Positions 25,204-38,200 are shown, counted from the first letter of the stretch. The stretch is DNA of 64,000 nt from Caprimulgus europaeus (GCA_907165065.1 OU015538.1:19793165-19857164); one strand, 5' to 3'. Translations and numbers: made by a program. Notes: generated from the letters alone by a model not told the origin.

Positions 25204-25636
25204 ATCACAGAATCCCAGAATTGCCTGGATTGGAAAAGCCCTTTAAGCTCATGGAGTCCAACCATGAACCCAACACTGACCAGTCCCCAACTCACCCATG
25301 TCCCTCAGCACTGTGTCTACACGACTCTTCAATCCCTCCAGGGATGGGGACTCCACCACTGCCCTGGGCAACCCCTTCCAATGCCTCAGAACCCTTTCAG
25401 CAAAGAAATTCTTCCTCACATCCAATCTCAACTGCCCTGGGCACAACTTGAGGCCATTTCCTCTTGTCCTGTCCCTTGTTCCTTGGTGGAACAGATCCAC
25501 CCCCACCTCTCTCCACCCTCCTTTCAGGGAGTTGCAGAGAGCCAGAAGGTCTCCCCTCAGCCTCCTTTTCTCCAGGCTCAACAACCCCAGTTCTCTCAGC
25601 TGTGAACTCATCACAATTGTGCTCCAGACCCTGTAT
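25204..25636 (-). mobile_element. CR1 LINE 3' fragment, copy A
   Basis: Read on the plus strand it begins atcacagaatcccagaattg, the reverse complement of a CR1 3' end. It continues with the family's typical wording: 'gggatggggactccaccac', 'ccctgggcaaccccttcc', 'aagaaattcttcctcacatc', 'aggccatttcctcttgtcc' and 'ctccttttctccaggctcaa'. Only the 3' untranslated end is kept, the usual fate of 5'-truncated CR1 insertions, so no intact ORF2 is present. It differs from copy B at about 18 positions over some 337 aligned bases (my count by eye). ORFs through it on both strands are artefacts of the element. Confidence 0.93.
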
Positions 25637-26405
25637 CTTTAGTGGAAGACGGCAGAACATACTGTGGTGCTCTTTGCTCTCCTTGGGAGTCCTCAGCACC
25701 ATTTCTGTGCTGGAAATCCACGGGATTTGGAGGGGGAGCAGCGCCTGGCAGCAGTTGCTCTTTGGGGTGGGGACACTCAAGCAGAGCCACTCTGGGCAGC
25801 GAGGACCTGTGGGACAGGTAACACCACCTGCATAACGGTTGTCCTTTCTTGAGAGGGTCTGAGATTGCTCATGGAGGGGGAAGGCAAATGGCTGTGGGGC
25901 AATGGGGAGGTTGGGGAGCGGATGGGGGGCAGCTCTTCACCTCCAGGTTCACTAGCTGGGACCTGCTTTTTCCTCTGGCTCCTCCGGCTCTGTGGGGTTG
26001 GGGCATACCCCCTACCCATGGCTTCCCTACCGAGGAGAGAATGAGGCAGGCTCTCTTTGGCTTGAAAATGACACAGATTTGAGACTATTTGCCCTCCTGC
26101 AGCTTTTGCATGGAGAGCAGCATCGAAGACATCACTATTTATAGTGCACAGTACGTGTTCACAGCGTGACATCCACCAGCTTTTCAAGCAAGCATCCTAC
26201 CAGTTTGGAGGGGGGAGGCTTTCCAGCCCTGTGTCCTCAAGATGCCCTGTCCCCTCTCCAGGGGAGGTGGGAAATAGCACAGGGGTAGCAGCCATCTCCC
26301 TTTGTCAATAACTTTCTTTTGCTTATGTTCAGACGAAGATACTTCTCCCCCCTGCCATGGAGCTGATCATGAGGCTCAAAGTCAAAGCAAGTTTTCAGCA
26401 CAAAT
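25637..26405. other. GC-rich non-coding spacer between CR1 copies
   Basis: Unique, relatively GC-rich DNA with overlapping open frames on both strands (136 codons minus, 77 plus), consistent with few stop codons rather than a gene. A palindromic MEF2-like site, ctatttatag, lies at 26135-26144. No domain or exon is recognised. Confidence 0.45.
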
Positions 26406-26741
26406 AATCACAGAATCCCAGAGTTGCCTGGATTGGAAAAGCCGTTTAAGCTCATAAAGTCCAATCATGAACCCAACACTGACGAGTCCCCGACTGACCC
26501 ATGTCCCTCAGCACTGTGTCTACACGACTCTTCAATCCCTCCAGGGATGGGGACTCCACCACTGCCCTGGGCAACCCCTTCCAATGCCCGAGAGCCCTTC
26601 CAGCAAAGAAATTCTTCCTCACATCCCATCTCAACTGCCCTTGGTGCAACTTGAGGCCATTTCCTCTTGTCCTGTCCCTTGTTCCTTGGTTGAACAGACC
26701 CACCCCCACCTCTCTCCACCCTCCTTTCAGGGAGTTGTAGG
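26406..26741 (-). mobile_element. CR1 LINE 3' fragment, copy B
   Basis: The same CR1 subfamily and orientation as copy A. It starts aatcacagaatcccagagttg at the element's 3' end and breaks off after 'tttcagggagttgtag', about 70-100 bases before the point where copy A ends. Roughly 95 percent identity to copy A by eye. Truncated, non-autonomous. Confidence 0.93.
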
Positions 26742-28353
26742 GACCATAATGTGAGTTTTAAGGAAAGGGAGAGGGACCCAAAGCAGTAAAGGACCAAGGG
26801 GGTCACAGAGCATCTGCAGCATCTCGTTTGGGGATGGACCACCAGTGTGTGGGGAGGGAAATGAAGATGGAAAAGTGCTTTGGTTTAACTAGGGGGTTTT
26901 TGTGAGTTTTCAAGGGACGAGGGCCAGCAGTGCTACTTGGCTTTGCTCACTGCCCTCTCCCTGCCTGACCGCTGGCTCACACGGCATCTCTTTGTGTTCG
27001 TGTATGGCTTCGGGAGAGGGGAACACCTTCATCTCAGCTCGATTCTTGATATGGAAAAGATAGCTGACAATGGCAATAAAAATAACAGTAAGCAGTTGGA
27101 AAGGCCCAGCTCAAATCGTGCTCTGTCAACAGCTTTGCAATCTGTATAAATACGGGCGGGAAGACAAACAGCTCTGATTTCTCTTTAAGCGTGTGAGTAT
27201 CCATTGTCGTAGATTTAAATTGGGATGTTTTACTTGTACTGTATGTAAATGCCTTCTTGGCAAATAACCCATGTCCACTAATGTATGTGTATTTTGGGTC
27301 TGTATAGTTTTGGTCTCTGTGAAATACAATGAAATTTGATAGCACACAGAATTACTTGCATGGAATGTCAACTTTTTTCTTTTTTTTTTGTGTGTGTGCT
27401 TCTCACATATCCATAAAAGAGTTTACACATTTCTAATTACTCATTCAAAAAGAGACTTTCCAGCACTTTTAAAAGAGAGCCAATTTTTACCCTACTGTGT
27501 TCTGTTTTTACAGCTTGTGGAAAGCTTATTTAACGAAAGTTTAAGTAATCAGCGAAAGTCATTTCTGAGAAAAGACTGACAGCTATGAAGCCTCTTTTCA
27601 CACTTCATAAGAGGTGGAGATAGTAGCCATAAAATTTACAGCTGAATTAGTGCTCTGTTTAGCTTAAGTTATAGAATTATTAGTGGTTCAGGCATGGGAT
27701 AGATTTTAGGGAGGTTAAATGTTTTAAATGGTTATATTTGCTTTGTGTAGCTGAGCTGTAAGTGTGCAATGCTAAGAACCACCTACCCCTCCAAACCCAG
27801 CAACCTGCGTGCTCCCACGGGGCTGCTGTTGAGCTAAAAATCTGTGTTTGCAGCTGATTTAGCTTCATGATATATTAATAAAATGCTAGCGATATGTTCC
27901 CTTTACAGAGGCTCACCTCTGGCTATGAAAGTAAGAATTCCTGAATATGGAAACAGAGATGGGCTATGTCAGTAAGAAAGGAGGCAGTAGGGAAGTCAAC
28001 ACCATCAGTATCTCTGTCCCAACTCCTGCAGAGCAGGGACACACCAGTTTTCCTGTGTGAGAGACCTGGCTATAGAGTGGTTGAGAGTAAGGGGGGACTT
28101 TTGCAGCTTGTGACCAATTATGTGTTGAAAAGAGCTGAATAAAAGAGGCAAAACTTGGCTGTATTATGGGACTGAATAGTTCATGTGAAATCTCATCTAA
28201 ATGGGCATGTCTTCCAGAGATAGTCAATCTTTCTAAATATTATGAGAGGCCCAGATGTTATGGCAATGGGTAGCACACACAAATACTTATGGCAACATAT
28301 AAATAAGCAAACAAAAGCAATTACTACAGGTATTTAAATGTTACGCTCTCTGT
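26742..28353. other. Unique non-coding DNA
   Basis: No gene or repeat recognised. The part next to CR1 copy B (26742-27020) is GC-richer; the rest is AT-rich. ORFs (103 codons minus at 27034-27345, 87 codons minus at 27964-28227) have no recognisable features. Confidence 0.5.
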
Positions 28354-28598
28354 AGAACAAGAGACAATGGCCTTAAGTTGTGCCAAGGGAGGTACAGATT
28401 GGATGTCAGGAAATACTTCTTCACTGAAAGGGTTCTCAGACACTGGAATGGGCTGTCTGGGGAGGTGGTTGAGTCCCCATCCCTGGAGGTGTTTAAAAGG
28501 CAGCTAGATGGGATGGTCGAAGATATGGTTTAGTGGACAGGTACGGTTGGACTCAATGATCTCAAAGGTCTTTTCCAACCAGGCGATTCTATGATTTG
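28354..28598 (+). mobile_element. CR1 LINE 3' fragment, copy D
   Basis: Plus-strand CR1 3' end: 'aacaagagacaatggcctta', 'ggtacagattggatgtcagg', 'aatacttcttcactgaaagg', 'ggggaggtggttgagtcccc', 'atccctggaggtgtttaaaa', 'ggactcaatgatctcaaagg', and the terminal 'gattctatgatt'. The wording 'gttggactcaatgatctc' differs from copies A, B, C and F, so this is another CR1 subfamily. Truncated to about 245 bases. Confidence 0.95.
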
Positions 28599-29469
28599 TT
28601 CAACTCATTTTTTGGTAATGCTTTACATGTAACTTCTTACCCAGTTGTATCGAGATGGAACTGCTAACAGCAGAAAGGCTTTCCTAGCTTTAGAAAATAA
28701 CATAAATCATGTGAGCTGGAGTCTAATCCCACTACAGTTACTTTGAGGTTTGCCCTTGGTTTCAACAGAACAAGACCCAAATCAGGGAGGCATCCTGCCT
28801 CCTCACTGTGGTATAACATCAACACAACAAAGTGTATCACCATACAACTTACATCAATATGCAGTTTAAATATGTGTAGCATAATGTTTATATATATATA
28901 TATATATTTATTAACTTTTATGTGAGCCTAATACAGCCAGCCTCATAAAGCTCACTCTTGCACCAGATTAAAGCTGTGCCTTCGTAGCGTTTCCTGGTTG
29001 TTCATAAATCACGGTGGCACTTTGTTACTGTCCACAAGCTGGTTTTCATGCTAAAGGTTTCAATCATTAAGATGTACAGTATTATCTCAGGCATAGCTTT
29101 AATCCCAGAGAAATAACTCTGAGAAGGGCTTTTGTACTCCTGGCATTTGTGGGAAACGTGTGTTGTGTGAAAGCTGAGACACAGGATGCCATTAACTGCC
29201 ATATTAACAAGCATTTTAACTAAATATACAGAAAATTCTCCTGTGTATTTATGCAATGCAGGAAAAGTACCCATTGTACCAGCTTGCAACTCCCAGTGTT
29301 TACCTCCAACATCTCAATTTGAGGTTTTCTGAGCGTTGAACATGTAGGTTTCAGGTGTGAATCTTGGGAACAGGAAAAGTACCCTGATTTCTCAGACCCT
29401 AGAGATTTTGAGCTTTGGTTGTTCATACCAACAATTCCTCAATCCCATTCAGTTGACTCAGAAAACTGT
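28599..29469. other. Unique non-coding DNA with a TA microsatellite
   Basis: A (TA)n run of about 20 bases lies at 28889-28908. No gene, promoter or repeat family is otherwise recognised. Confidence 0.5.
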
Positions 29470-29930
29470 ACTGGGGAGGCGTCGAGCGCTCCTGCATTCA
29501 AAGAGTTAATTTGCACTATGTTCTGTTAAAGAAAAGGAAAACTGTCACCCTGTCATTTTGGAGTCTGACACTAAGCTTGTCAAAAGAGACAGCTGTTAAA
29601 CTGAATTACTGTTGACACGCAGAGAAACGGCCCTTGCCAGATGTAAAGGACATCTGCGGCAATGAAGTGGTACAGGGTGGCTTTTAAAATGTGGTCATAC
29701 TGGTATTTGAATAGAGCGTCTATGGCATTAAAACGTGGCCTTGACTCAGGCAGTTGAAGGCAGCGAAGCAGAGCCGATGAGAAGCACAAAGAAGTGCTGA
29801 TCTGTTGCTGTCTCCATAACTTTAACGCGTGAATATGAAATCGGGGCGGTGTCAAAGCTATTAAGCTCTTCTCTTGTATCCAGGAGGATGCGAGTTTAAA
29901 ACACAGGAGGAAATATTTGTTGTATTTCTG
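29470..29930. promoter_or_regulatory. Candidate conserved non-coding element
   Basis: In otherwise CpG-poor DNA this block keeps more than a dozen CpGs (for example ggcgtcgagcgctc near 29478, taacgcgtg near 29823, atcggggcgg near 29840). It has no simple sequence or repeat family. Retained CpGs in unique, moderately AT-rich DNA are typical of developmental enhancers held under selection. A 155-codon minus ORF (29580-30047) crosses it but has no domain and no splice or polyadenylation support; a frame of that length is roughly expected once by chance in a window this size. Regulatory function is inference. Confidence 0.3.
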
Positions 29931-31340
29931 GGTCCTTGAACGTGTGGCTAGGTGAGGTGTAAATCCATAAGGTGGATTGTGGGAGGGGAAGGAATAGAAA
30001 TAAGTCTTCTTGTCTTCAGCCAACAACTGCTCAGACAGGAATTGCAAAGGGTGTTAAGCTGAGGAAGTGAGGGCTGGATGCACCTCGTGGTGTGCAGGGC
30101 ACCTGGGTGGGTGCTGGAGAGGTTGTCCCTTGGAGAGGAGAGCAAATAAAAGAGGAAATAGCTGCACAGAGAGGCCTGTACAATTTTATCCATGTACTTG
30201 AACGTGATTTACATAAAAAAGTCGAGATACCAAGATCATTTCGTAAAAAAAAAAAAAAAAGATATTATGAATATTTGATAATTTAGTGTTTGAACCAGTA
30301 GTAGGGAATTCTGCACATTATGTAAGTGTGTGAGTCTTTGATTTACATGTTTTCAGGGTAGAAATAAAGCTGTTTTGGAGAAAAATGTATCAGTTAAGCA
30401 ATTTTGCTAAATGTATGAAAAATGAAATGTTATGAGATGAAGCATGTATTCATTACGAAATGAAATTGATGTTTGGAGCAAAGGAAAAAAAAAAAAAATC
30501 CAGGCCAAACATCATTTTGAATATGTTAGCAGATCATATCTTGATGATTTATTTGTATGTTTACTGGTGGCAGAAACCAAAGAGTTTGCCATCTGCGGGG
30601 GAGAAGGCAAATGATATTTCTAAATCATATAGGCTAAGCTGCTCCTTCTGCAGGAAAGCAACAACAAGAATTTGCTCCAGGCAGCAAAAATGCTGGAAGG
30701 GGCAGGTGTGAGAGGTGTTGTGTTCTTTGTAAGAAGAAAGTTAGTTTTCTGAGCATCTGAGTTTCTCTATGCAGAAAGGCTGATGTCCATCGAGATGGAC
30801 TCGTTCCCTTATGTTTCCTCCAAGGGTGGTGGAAAGACCAAGGCTTGTTTAGGGCTTGGGATGATTTGAGCCAGTGCCCTGCATTGCTCGGAGAACATCC
30901 CTTTACCATGGAGAGCATTTAGCATCCTGTGCTCCCCAAACTAATTTTACTGTTTGGGAAAGCAGGGATCTCCAAGGAGGAAAAGGACTCCATGCTAGTT
31001 TTTAAGCACCATACTTCAAATTGGGGTTTCTAAGTCAGCTTTCACGTAGTTTGGTATCTGTTCATTGCTGTAAGGAGGATCTCACACAAATGAAAGTTAT
31101 TCTATTCAAGATCACCAGTGCCATGGGCTCAGACTTTGCTCAGCAAGGCCATCTTACAGCACTAGTGCTTGGTGAGTACCATTAGTCCACTTTAAATGTG
31201 ACTGTCCAAGTCCCATCGTGGAAGACATGGCTCTTGTCCCTAAAGGTGTGCAGTGTAAAATGAATTAATAGCACATTTTGGGCTAGATCTGCATGAATAT
31301 TATAAATTATTAATTTATTTCTTGGATACCTGCTCTAGTA
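29931..31340. other. Unique non-coding DNA
   Basis: No gene recognised. A-runs at 30245-30260 and near 30482-30497 are not preceded by recognisable cDNA. ORFs are at chance length. Confidence 0.5.
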
Positions 31341-31410
31341 AAGGTGTCCCTGCTCACTGCAGGGGGCTTGGACTAGATGAACTTTGAGGATCCCTTCCAA
31401 CCAATACATC
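31341..31410 (+). mobile_element. Short CR1 LINE 3' remnant, copy E
   Basis: About 70 bases matching the CR1 3' region: 'ggtgtccctgctcactgcag', 'ggacttgg'-type wording, 'actagatgaactttgaggat', 'cccttccaacca'. The terminal 'attctatgat' octamers are lost or mutated. It appears to be of the same general type as copy F, which has 'atgtccctgctcactgcagg'. Confidence 0.8.
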
Positions 31411-34400
31411 CCCTGCTTAGACTGTGATTTCTAGACATATTTTCCTGTATAAAGCTGTTCTCTTTTTTTTTTTCTCTTTCTCTATGATGAATGGAAGAAA
31501 TATCTATTTGCAAACCGAGGTGGCTGTTACCTTTCCTTGCTTGGATGTTCATGGCATGTTTCTAGCAAACATCTAAAATTCAGTTTCCAAGGCTGTAAAC
31601 AGCAAAGGGTACATCTTGCAGAGACAAAATGAGACCGATGCAAATAAATATCCTCACAGCGTGATGGGAACCCTTCTCAATGTGAAAAACCATCAAAGGA
31701 GCTAAGATATGCATGGATGCTGTAGCTCCATGCACAGGCAAAATATGAGGCAACGTTTACTCTGGATTTACACAGTTTAGCACTGCAGGGAGTTTGGAAT
31801 CTTCATAAACTATAAACCCACCATCTCCTAAATATTTTCAGCGGTGCAAAATCTTTTGTGATCCAAGCTAGTTCACAGCATGACTAGTCTCAAGGTAAGG
31901 TCATGAAGAATTATAATGTTTCTGTAGCAGAGTTTTCCCCTGTGTGTAATTTTTGGAGGCCAGCTGCAAACTTAGACTTCGCTGGCTGACTTGGTAAACC
32001 ACATTCCGCATGAATATACTGATATATACCTGATTATGACTTAAGCTAAAGTAGAACCAGAGACATGCCAAGGGGGAAGGTGGCTCCTTGTTTGTCTTTG
32101 CATTGAGCATGTTTCTTATTTCAATGTCTTTTTCATTAGAATTTAATCTTTTTGGAAGCACCATGACAAGCCAGGCAATATCTTTAAACCTGGCCCATAC
32201 CCATAAAAGCATTTTGAGATTAATTTCATGGGTACAACCAGCTTCTCCAAACATCAACTTTTTCTTTTTTTAACCATAAATGTAGGTATGTTACTCTTTC
32301 TGCTTTGTTTTCTTTTTAGAAATGTTGTTTATTACACTGAACTGAGTGACCATACACTGAATAGAAGTTTTCTCTAAATTAAATGGAAAAGTTGTTTGTT
32401 TGGGTTTTTTTGCATATGTTTTCTCATGTAATTAGCTATCATCTTGTTATAGGTAATGTAATTTTCAACAGAGGAACAGAGTTTGGTTTATTTTTGCTTT
32501 TTGTGTGGGGATTTTTCATATTTTATAAAGCTGTAGGTATAGGTAAAGATGAGGAAAGAGGAGCATGGGTACTGGTAATGCTCACTGAGTAACTGGTTTA
32601 CAGAAATGAGAGTCCCCTGGAGCTGACTTGCAAGCAGATGACCAACACATTTTGCATTTTATGTATTTATCTAGCTACTTAGCTCTTCTTACTGTTTCCC
32701 TTATACGGATTAATTTACCCTATAAAGCACTCCTTGCAATAATCAATGACTCATTACACTGAAAACCTGCAGGAAAGATTATTTAAATCAGAAATATGCA
32801 AGAGGAAAGTTCAACCTTTGTATTTCCAGTGACCCAGATACGTAGTGCTTTCTTTACACCGAGTTCTCATAAGTTCCAGGAGAGGTTTTTACCTTGAGCC
32901 ACAGGGAGTTCAGATGGTTTAGAGTGTGGTGCTATTTCCTAGTCATACCAAATCCAGTTCATTTATCATCAATATCCACAGGAAAGAATAATCTGTTTAT
33001 ACATCACATTTCTCTGAGCGCTGCGAGGTTCTTCTTATAAATTCCTTCCAGCTGCTTTTCTCATTGCCACAGAAGAATTACATGTGAAGGGTTACTGCTT
33101 GCCCATCAGTTCCTCGAACAATTATTGACTGATAACCACTGGTAATCCCAACTCTCTGACAACCTTTGGCAAGGATTTTGTGTCATTATTACACTCTAAA
33201 ATGTCTCCTCACCCATAAAGGTCTTAAACTTGAGGTTGGGTAGCTGACAAAGCCACCTTGTCGGGATCCTGGAATAGAAAGGGGTTCATAATATGGAACA
33301 GGGAGATTTTAATTTTTTTTAGTTTTAATTTTACAGCTATAGAGATGCTGTGTAAAACTGAGAGTCAGTTTGAAACTCCTGCTTTCTTCCCCTGGGGAGC
33401 CATTGCATCCCATTACCTTTGGAGAAGTGATTCCTGCCAATCAACCATGGCTCAACAATTGAAGTTTCTTTTAGCCTGTTTGATGATTTTTGGTGAAAGT
33501 AAGTTCAGTAAAGCCATAATTAGAACAACAACAACAAAAAAGCTATGGTTAAGCTCATTTCCTTGACATTCTTTGCTCTGCTGGTTTTCCAGTACACCAG
33601 CTTTCAGTTCTGCTTTGTTCCTCTCCCAAATCACTGTTCACCTCTATTAATTTCCTCGTACCTGTTGTGGATTGGTGTTTGTACCTGCTCTCAGGCAGAG
33701 TTGCATCCTAACAGAGCAGATGAGCTGCTCCCATTCTATATAGCAAGTGATCAAATGCAAGCCTGGGAGATTTTCCATCCTGGGAAGGGGCAAAGCCACA
33801 CACACCAGCAATAATTACTTTATTTTTAAAGTAATCTGGGAAAAGAAGGAGAATAGGAAAGAGAGGAATCAAGTGTTTATTCTGTTTTAAGGCAGCAAGA
33901 ATTTAAGTCAACTTAGCTCAACATGTTAATTAATATGTCCAAAGAGCTGTGAAGTGTGATAACATAGAGGATGAATTCTTTAAAGTGTAGTTGACCAACA
34001 GAACCCTGGACAAATATACGATACTGCCTCTGCTTGTGGTTGGCAGCTAATAAATTGCATTAAAAATGGTGGCAGTGCATTAAAGATTTTTGTAATACTT
34101 TGTTCTCAACTGCAAGCAGCTGTAATTGCTCCAGGGATGTTACAGGGAAGGCAGCACTGTAAGGGTAAGCTAGGGAAAAAAAGATTTCAATCCCAAATGG
34201 ATGAAACCTGAGATATAAATATGTGTCTTAACCCCAAACTATGGGGTTTTAGGGAGAAAACAAACTAAATGGTATTAGTACTGGACTGGATCTATTTGTT
34301 CTGTGAATCAAAAGCTGGATATGTTCCTTGCTCCTATGTAATTTTATTGAAGTAAAATTGTAGAAAGCTTTTGCCTTAATGTTTTGGCTCAATCTTCCCA

Positions 34401-35245
34401 GTGCTTCGGGGGATTGATATAGGTTACATAGCTGACTTTCAGGCGAGTTTCTCCCTCAGCAGCCTTTGCAATTCAGTGGGACTGATGGATTATAGCACTT
34501 TGGAAATCAGGCCCTAAATTCTGATGTCTACATAACATAAAAGAAGTTGAATTGTGTATATTTTGCCTTCAACCTACACTATATTCCTTGAAGACAATAG
34601 CAAAAAAATAATATAAAATTGTGTCTTTATTTGGAGGTATTTTAGTAGCAGAGATTTGCTTCCAGCTAAGAAAACATTTGTTACAGAACTAAAAATGTTT
34701 GATATGCTGTTGTATCAGATAAACTTTATTAGTGCACAGTAGCATAGTGCTGATAATTTAAGAACTCACAGCATTTTCAGCCGTAAAAGATCCCCAATGA
34801 GTGCTAAGCTCAGTGGGAAAATGCAGTAGGTAAATAAATCTGCAGTGAGAGCAGTGGAACTGGAGGGGAGCAGGTCTGCACCTGATTTTGGGAACCTCAA
34901 ACCACTGTTGAAGGATGTTAAAAGTGAAGAGATTATATTTTGGGGCATAAATGTGAATTTCAAAGAATTTTCATGGTAAATATAATGTTGGGTAAGACCC
35001 CATCTGGAAATCCTTATGTCACTTGAGACTCCTGTTGTCACTTGGCATAGGGGGAGATAATCTGGTCTAGTGGAGGAATCAGCATCTAGCTGCTGTGTAG
35101 TCCCAAAGCATATTCTGCAACACACTCTTGTGCATTGCAGTTAGGAGAAGTGGTCACTGGAGGTAACAAGAAAGATGGAGAAAGGTCCTGGGAAGAAAAG
35201 CATGGCCAAAGTTGATGGATAAACTGGTTTCGTGTGATGGATGAA
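31411..35245. other. Unique non-coding DNA
   Basis: No gene or transposon recognised. ORFs of 118 (31901-32257, minus) and 119 codons (34766-35125, minus) have no domain. Near 34440-34530 the wording 'gcactttggaaatcaggccc' resembles the 'gatcaggc' arms of the 39.3-kb palindrome and may be a degraded copy of the same repeat. Confidence 0.5.
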
Positions 35246-35295
35246 GAACATCAACTTGTAAAGAAGAACTGAACATCAACTTGTAAAGAAGAACT
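35246..35295. repeat. Exact 25-bp tandem duplication
   Basis: A 25-base unit beginning gaacatcaacttgtaaagaa and ending gaact occurs twice head to tail with no mismatch. A recent local duplication is the simplest explanation. Confidence 0.95.
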
Positions 35296-38200
35296 GATGC
35301 TTAAGACGAAGGGTTTTCACATCCAGAGTCAGTCACTCCTGGATGATTTCAGAAGTAAAAATAAAGTTGAATGTGGGAAGAGCCAGAGAGGGAACAGCAA
35401 AGCCACCAGAGAAAGGCAGCAGAGGAATTTGACAACAAACTCTAGAGAGAAAACGCAGTGCCGTGAAGGGGGCGGACGCTTGGGCACCTGTTGTGACAGC
35501 TGTGACTAAGCATACAATGACCAGATCAGGGTGAATAATGAGAGGATCTGCTCATTTAAGAGTGTATATACAAACCCAGCAGGGACATGAAACTGTTTTG
35601 CTTTGTTTTACTGATAATGTGTTATTGGAGTCATGTCTCTGACTGTGTCCTAGAGTGGGTTCAAAACAATTACTTACATAACCCAGGATATATTTAAGGC
35701 AGGGAGGACTGGGAAGGGAGAAATGTGTGTATCTCAATTTCTGGTTAAGAAGTACAATGAAATTATATTTTTTTCTGAATAGATTTATTGATTTCCATTT
35801 TTCCAACACAAGGATATCCATCTCAAGGGCTGGATGCCCCTTGCAAAATTTGAACTGCAAACTAATCAGTGAATCCGATTAAACCCTGTAGACATCTCTT
35901 ACCAGCTGCTGGTTCATACCCTAACCTGAACTACATTACTTTAAAAAGTAAACTACTGAAAAATAAGACAAGCAGTCCCTGGTGCAGGTCCTGGCATACC
36001 TTCTTCTTCTGATGTTCTGCTTTAGCAGTGGTCAAGCATCTTCTGGATCAGCTTTGGGGTTAAAGAGCCTGATTTTGAAGTGGCAAATGCACGGCTCGAG
36101 CCAAATTTCATCCATATGTGAAAGAAAATTGCATTTTCTGCTCACTTACAGTGGAGAGGAATATGCAGGACAACATCAGGGAAAACAAAAGGAAAAATAA
36201 AGCTGAGCAGAGCAGTTCTTTGCGTGCCAAGAAATGGCACGGTCCAATGCAACTGCCCGCAGTGCAAACCTGATTCCCAAATAACGGCATTCTATACAAG
36301 AATAATCACTGCTACTTTCATTTAAAATTAAAACCATATTGAGAAACTTTGAATACAAGGACAAGATCTGTGGAATGTAAATACCTGGTAGGTGCAGCCA
36401 ACCAGCACAAAACACATTCAGAGGGAGCTGGAGCTCAGTCCCTCCTAGAGAGCACCGTGCTCACAGATCATCATGTACAAGGAATAAATTACAGCAGGGT
36501 TTGTCAACTAATTTGGTGGAGGTATGAATTCTTTATCTATTAATCAATGTAGGGAAGCATGAAGCACCTATAAACCATTCATCTCACTTTATCTTCTCGT
36601 TTAAATTTAATTAGAGTTGTTGTGATTTGATTGGAAAAAATGGAGGTAACTTTGAATATAGAGGTGTCGGAGTATCTTGGAAAGCACTAACTGCTGTGAG
36701 ATCTTCAGGGCAATGGGTCAAGTAGTTCAGAATTTTTTCCAAAATAAGCAGCCATAAAAATTGCTTAGAGGGTAAGACCCCTCACTTGCAAGTAAATAAA
36801 AAAGATGCTCATGGTGCCAGCACCTCGCCAACGAAGTTTGTTCATTTCTCTCTTATGCCTGCAGCAGTTTTCCCATCTTCCATCACTTTCTCCATTCTTT
36901 TATTGTTATATATATATGTACAAGGAGGATATTCAATAGGGAAACTTAATTTCTTCACCTTTTATCCTTATCCAATTTTTTTTTTACTGCTGTCAGTGTT
37001 AAAAATTTCCTTAACTGCAGTAGGAACCATGTCAGATCAATGTTGTTTTTTTTGGTTTGGTTTGTTTTTTTTTTTAAATCCCCCCCAAAATTGTTTACTT
37101 TTTCTTCCTATAATTTCCACGGGGATTATAAATAAGGCTGTAACACCTATACGTAGTTATGGTATGTTTTAAACTGCATGTGCAGTGTATGATGCAGATA
37201 GTTGCAACTGCAAGCATAGAAAGCCCCAGTGAGTCACTTACATTTAATTTCATTTTAGTTTGACTTTAACTTGGTGACCTTTGCTTCTTGTTTTTTTTGT
37301 TTTTTTTTTTTATAAAAGAATTCTTTAAAATGCTTTTTTAAAAGTGAAAATTCATTGCCAAACCTTAGAGTCCTACATACAAGACTTGAAAACTGCAGTT
37401 TCACTAAAGCCCATGTGCTAAATGTGATATACATTGATGCATGCTTGTTATGGATAAATATTGTTCTCGAGGCAGTTCTTAGAAATTTTAATTAATTTCA
37501 GATATGTCCTATTTTTGTCCATGTATTCAGCTTTCAAATTGGTGCCTTCCTTGATTTTGACACTGTACAATGATGTAGCCAAGCTTTCAGATGTCTGGCT
37601 CTTGGAGTCATGACATGATAAAACAAACCCAACTGTTTCAGCCTTGTCAGTCCAGTTCTCAGTGGACAGATGCCCCAGTGCTAAAAAAGCATCATCCCAT
37701 GCAATACCTCTTGGCAGTGTCAAAAAAAAAGCACCAGAGGTCTTCTAGATGCAAAAGTAAGACTGGTTTCTCATCTTGAAGTCATGTTTATGGCCATGCT
37801 GGAGCTCCTGGGTAAGGCTGCATGGGCAAATGCACATCACCTCTGTGCCTGCTGTGTCTCGCTTGGGCATGAGCAGTGATCTCTGTTCTCTCAGATAATC
37901 AATCTGACCTGCTTCTGGAGCAAGGTGCCTCTCTACAGTGGTGGGTGAAGGTCTAGGTTTGTACATTGAGGTTTCTGGAATGAGCTGGGTTCATTGTTAG
38001 AGTTTGTGGATGACATTGCTAATTAATTAAATGGTATCATTAATTATAGATTTAAATATTTTATTGGATGCTTATCCAGTGGGAATTGACTAAACCTTCT
38101 GAGAAAATAGGAGGGTTTGGGTAAATTTCCATGACTCTGTAGGTTCAAAGGCTATGGTGGGAGGTCTAGCACAGCTCTTCTCTTGAGCAAAGCAGGGGAG

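Noticed and set aside
25147-25835. Cluster of 114-152 codon ORFs on both strands
   Set aside because: They run through the CR1 3' untranslated fragment and adjacent GC-rich DNA; the copy B ORFs at 26424-26842 repeat the same pattern. None corresponds to CR1 ORF1 or ORF2.
26135-26144. MEF2-like sites (also near 15463, 45728 and 52831) as evidence for a muscle enhancer cluster
   Set aside because: Ten-base AT-rich sites are expected several times by chance in 64 kb of AT-rich DNA, and they are scattered, not clustered.
29580-30047. 155-codon minus-strand ORF
   Set aside because: No recognisable domain and no splice or polyadenylation context; one frame of this length is about what chance gives in a window of this size. 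The bases are better described as a possible conserved non-coding element.
36786-37172. 128-codon hydrophobic plus ORF that could pass for a membrane protein
   Set aside because: The hydrophobicity comes from T-rich DNA (Phe and Leu codons), including a poly-T tract; no start context or splice sites support it.
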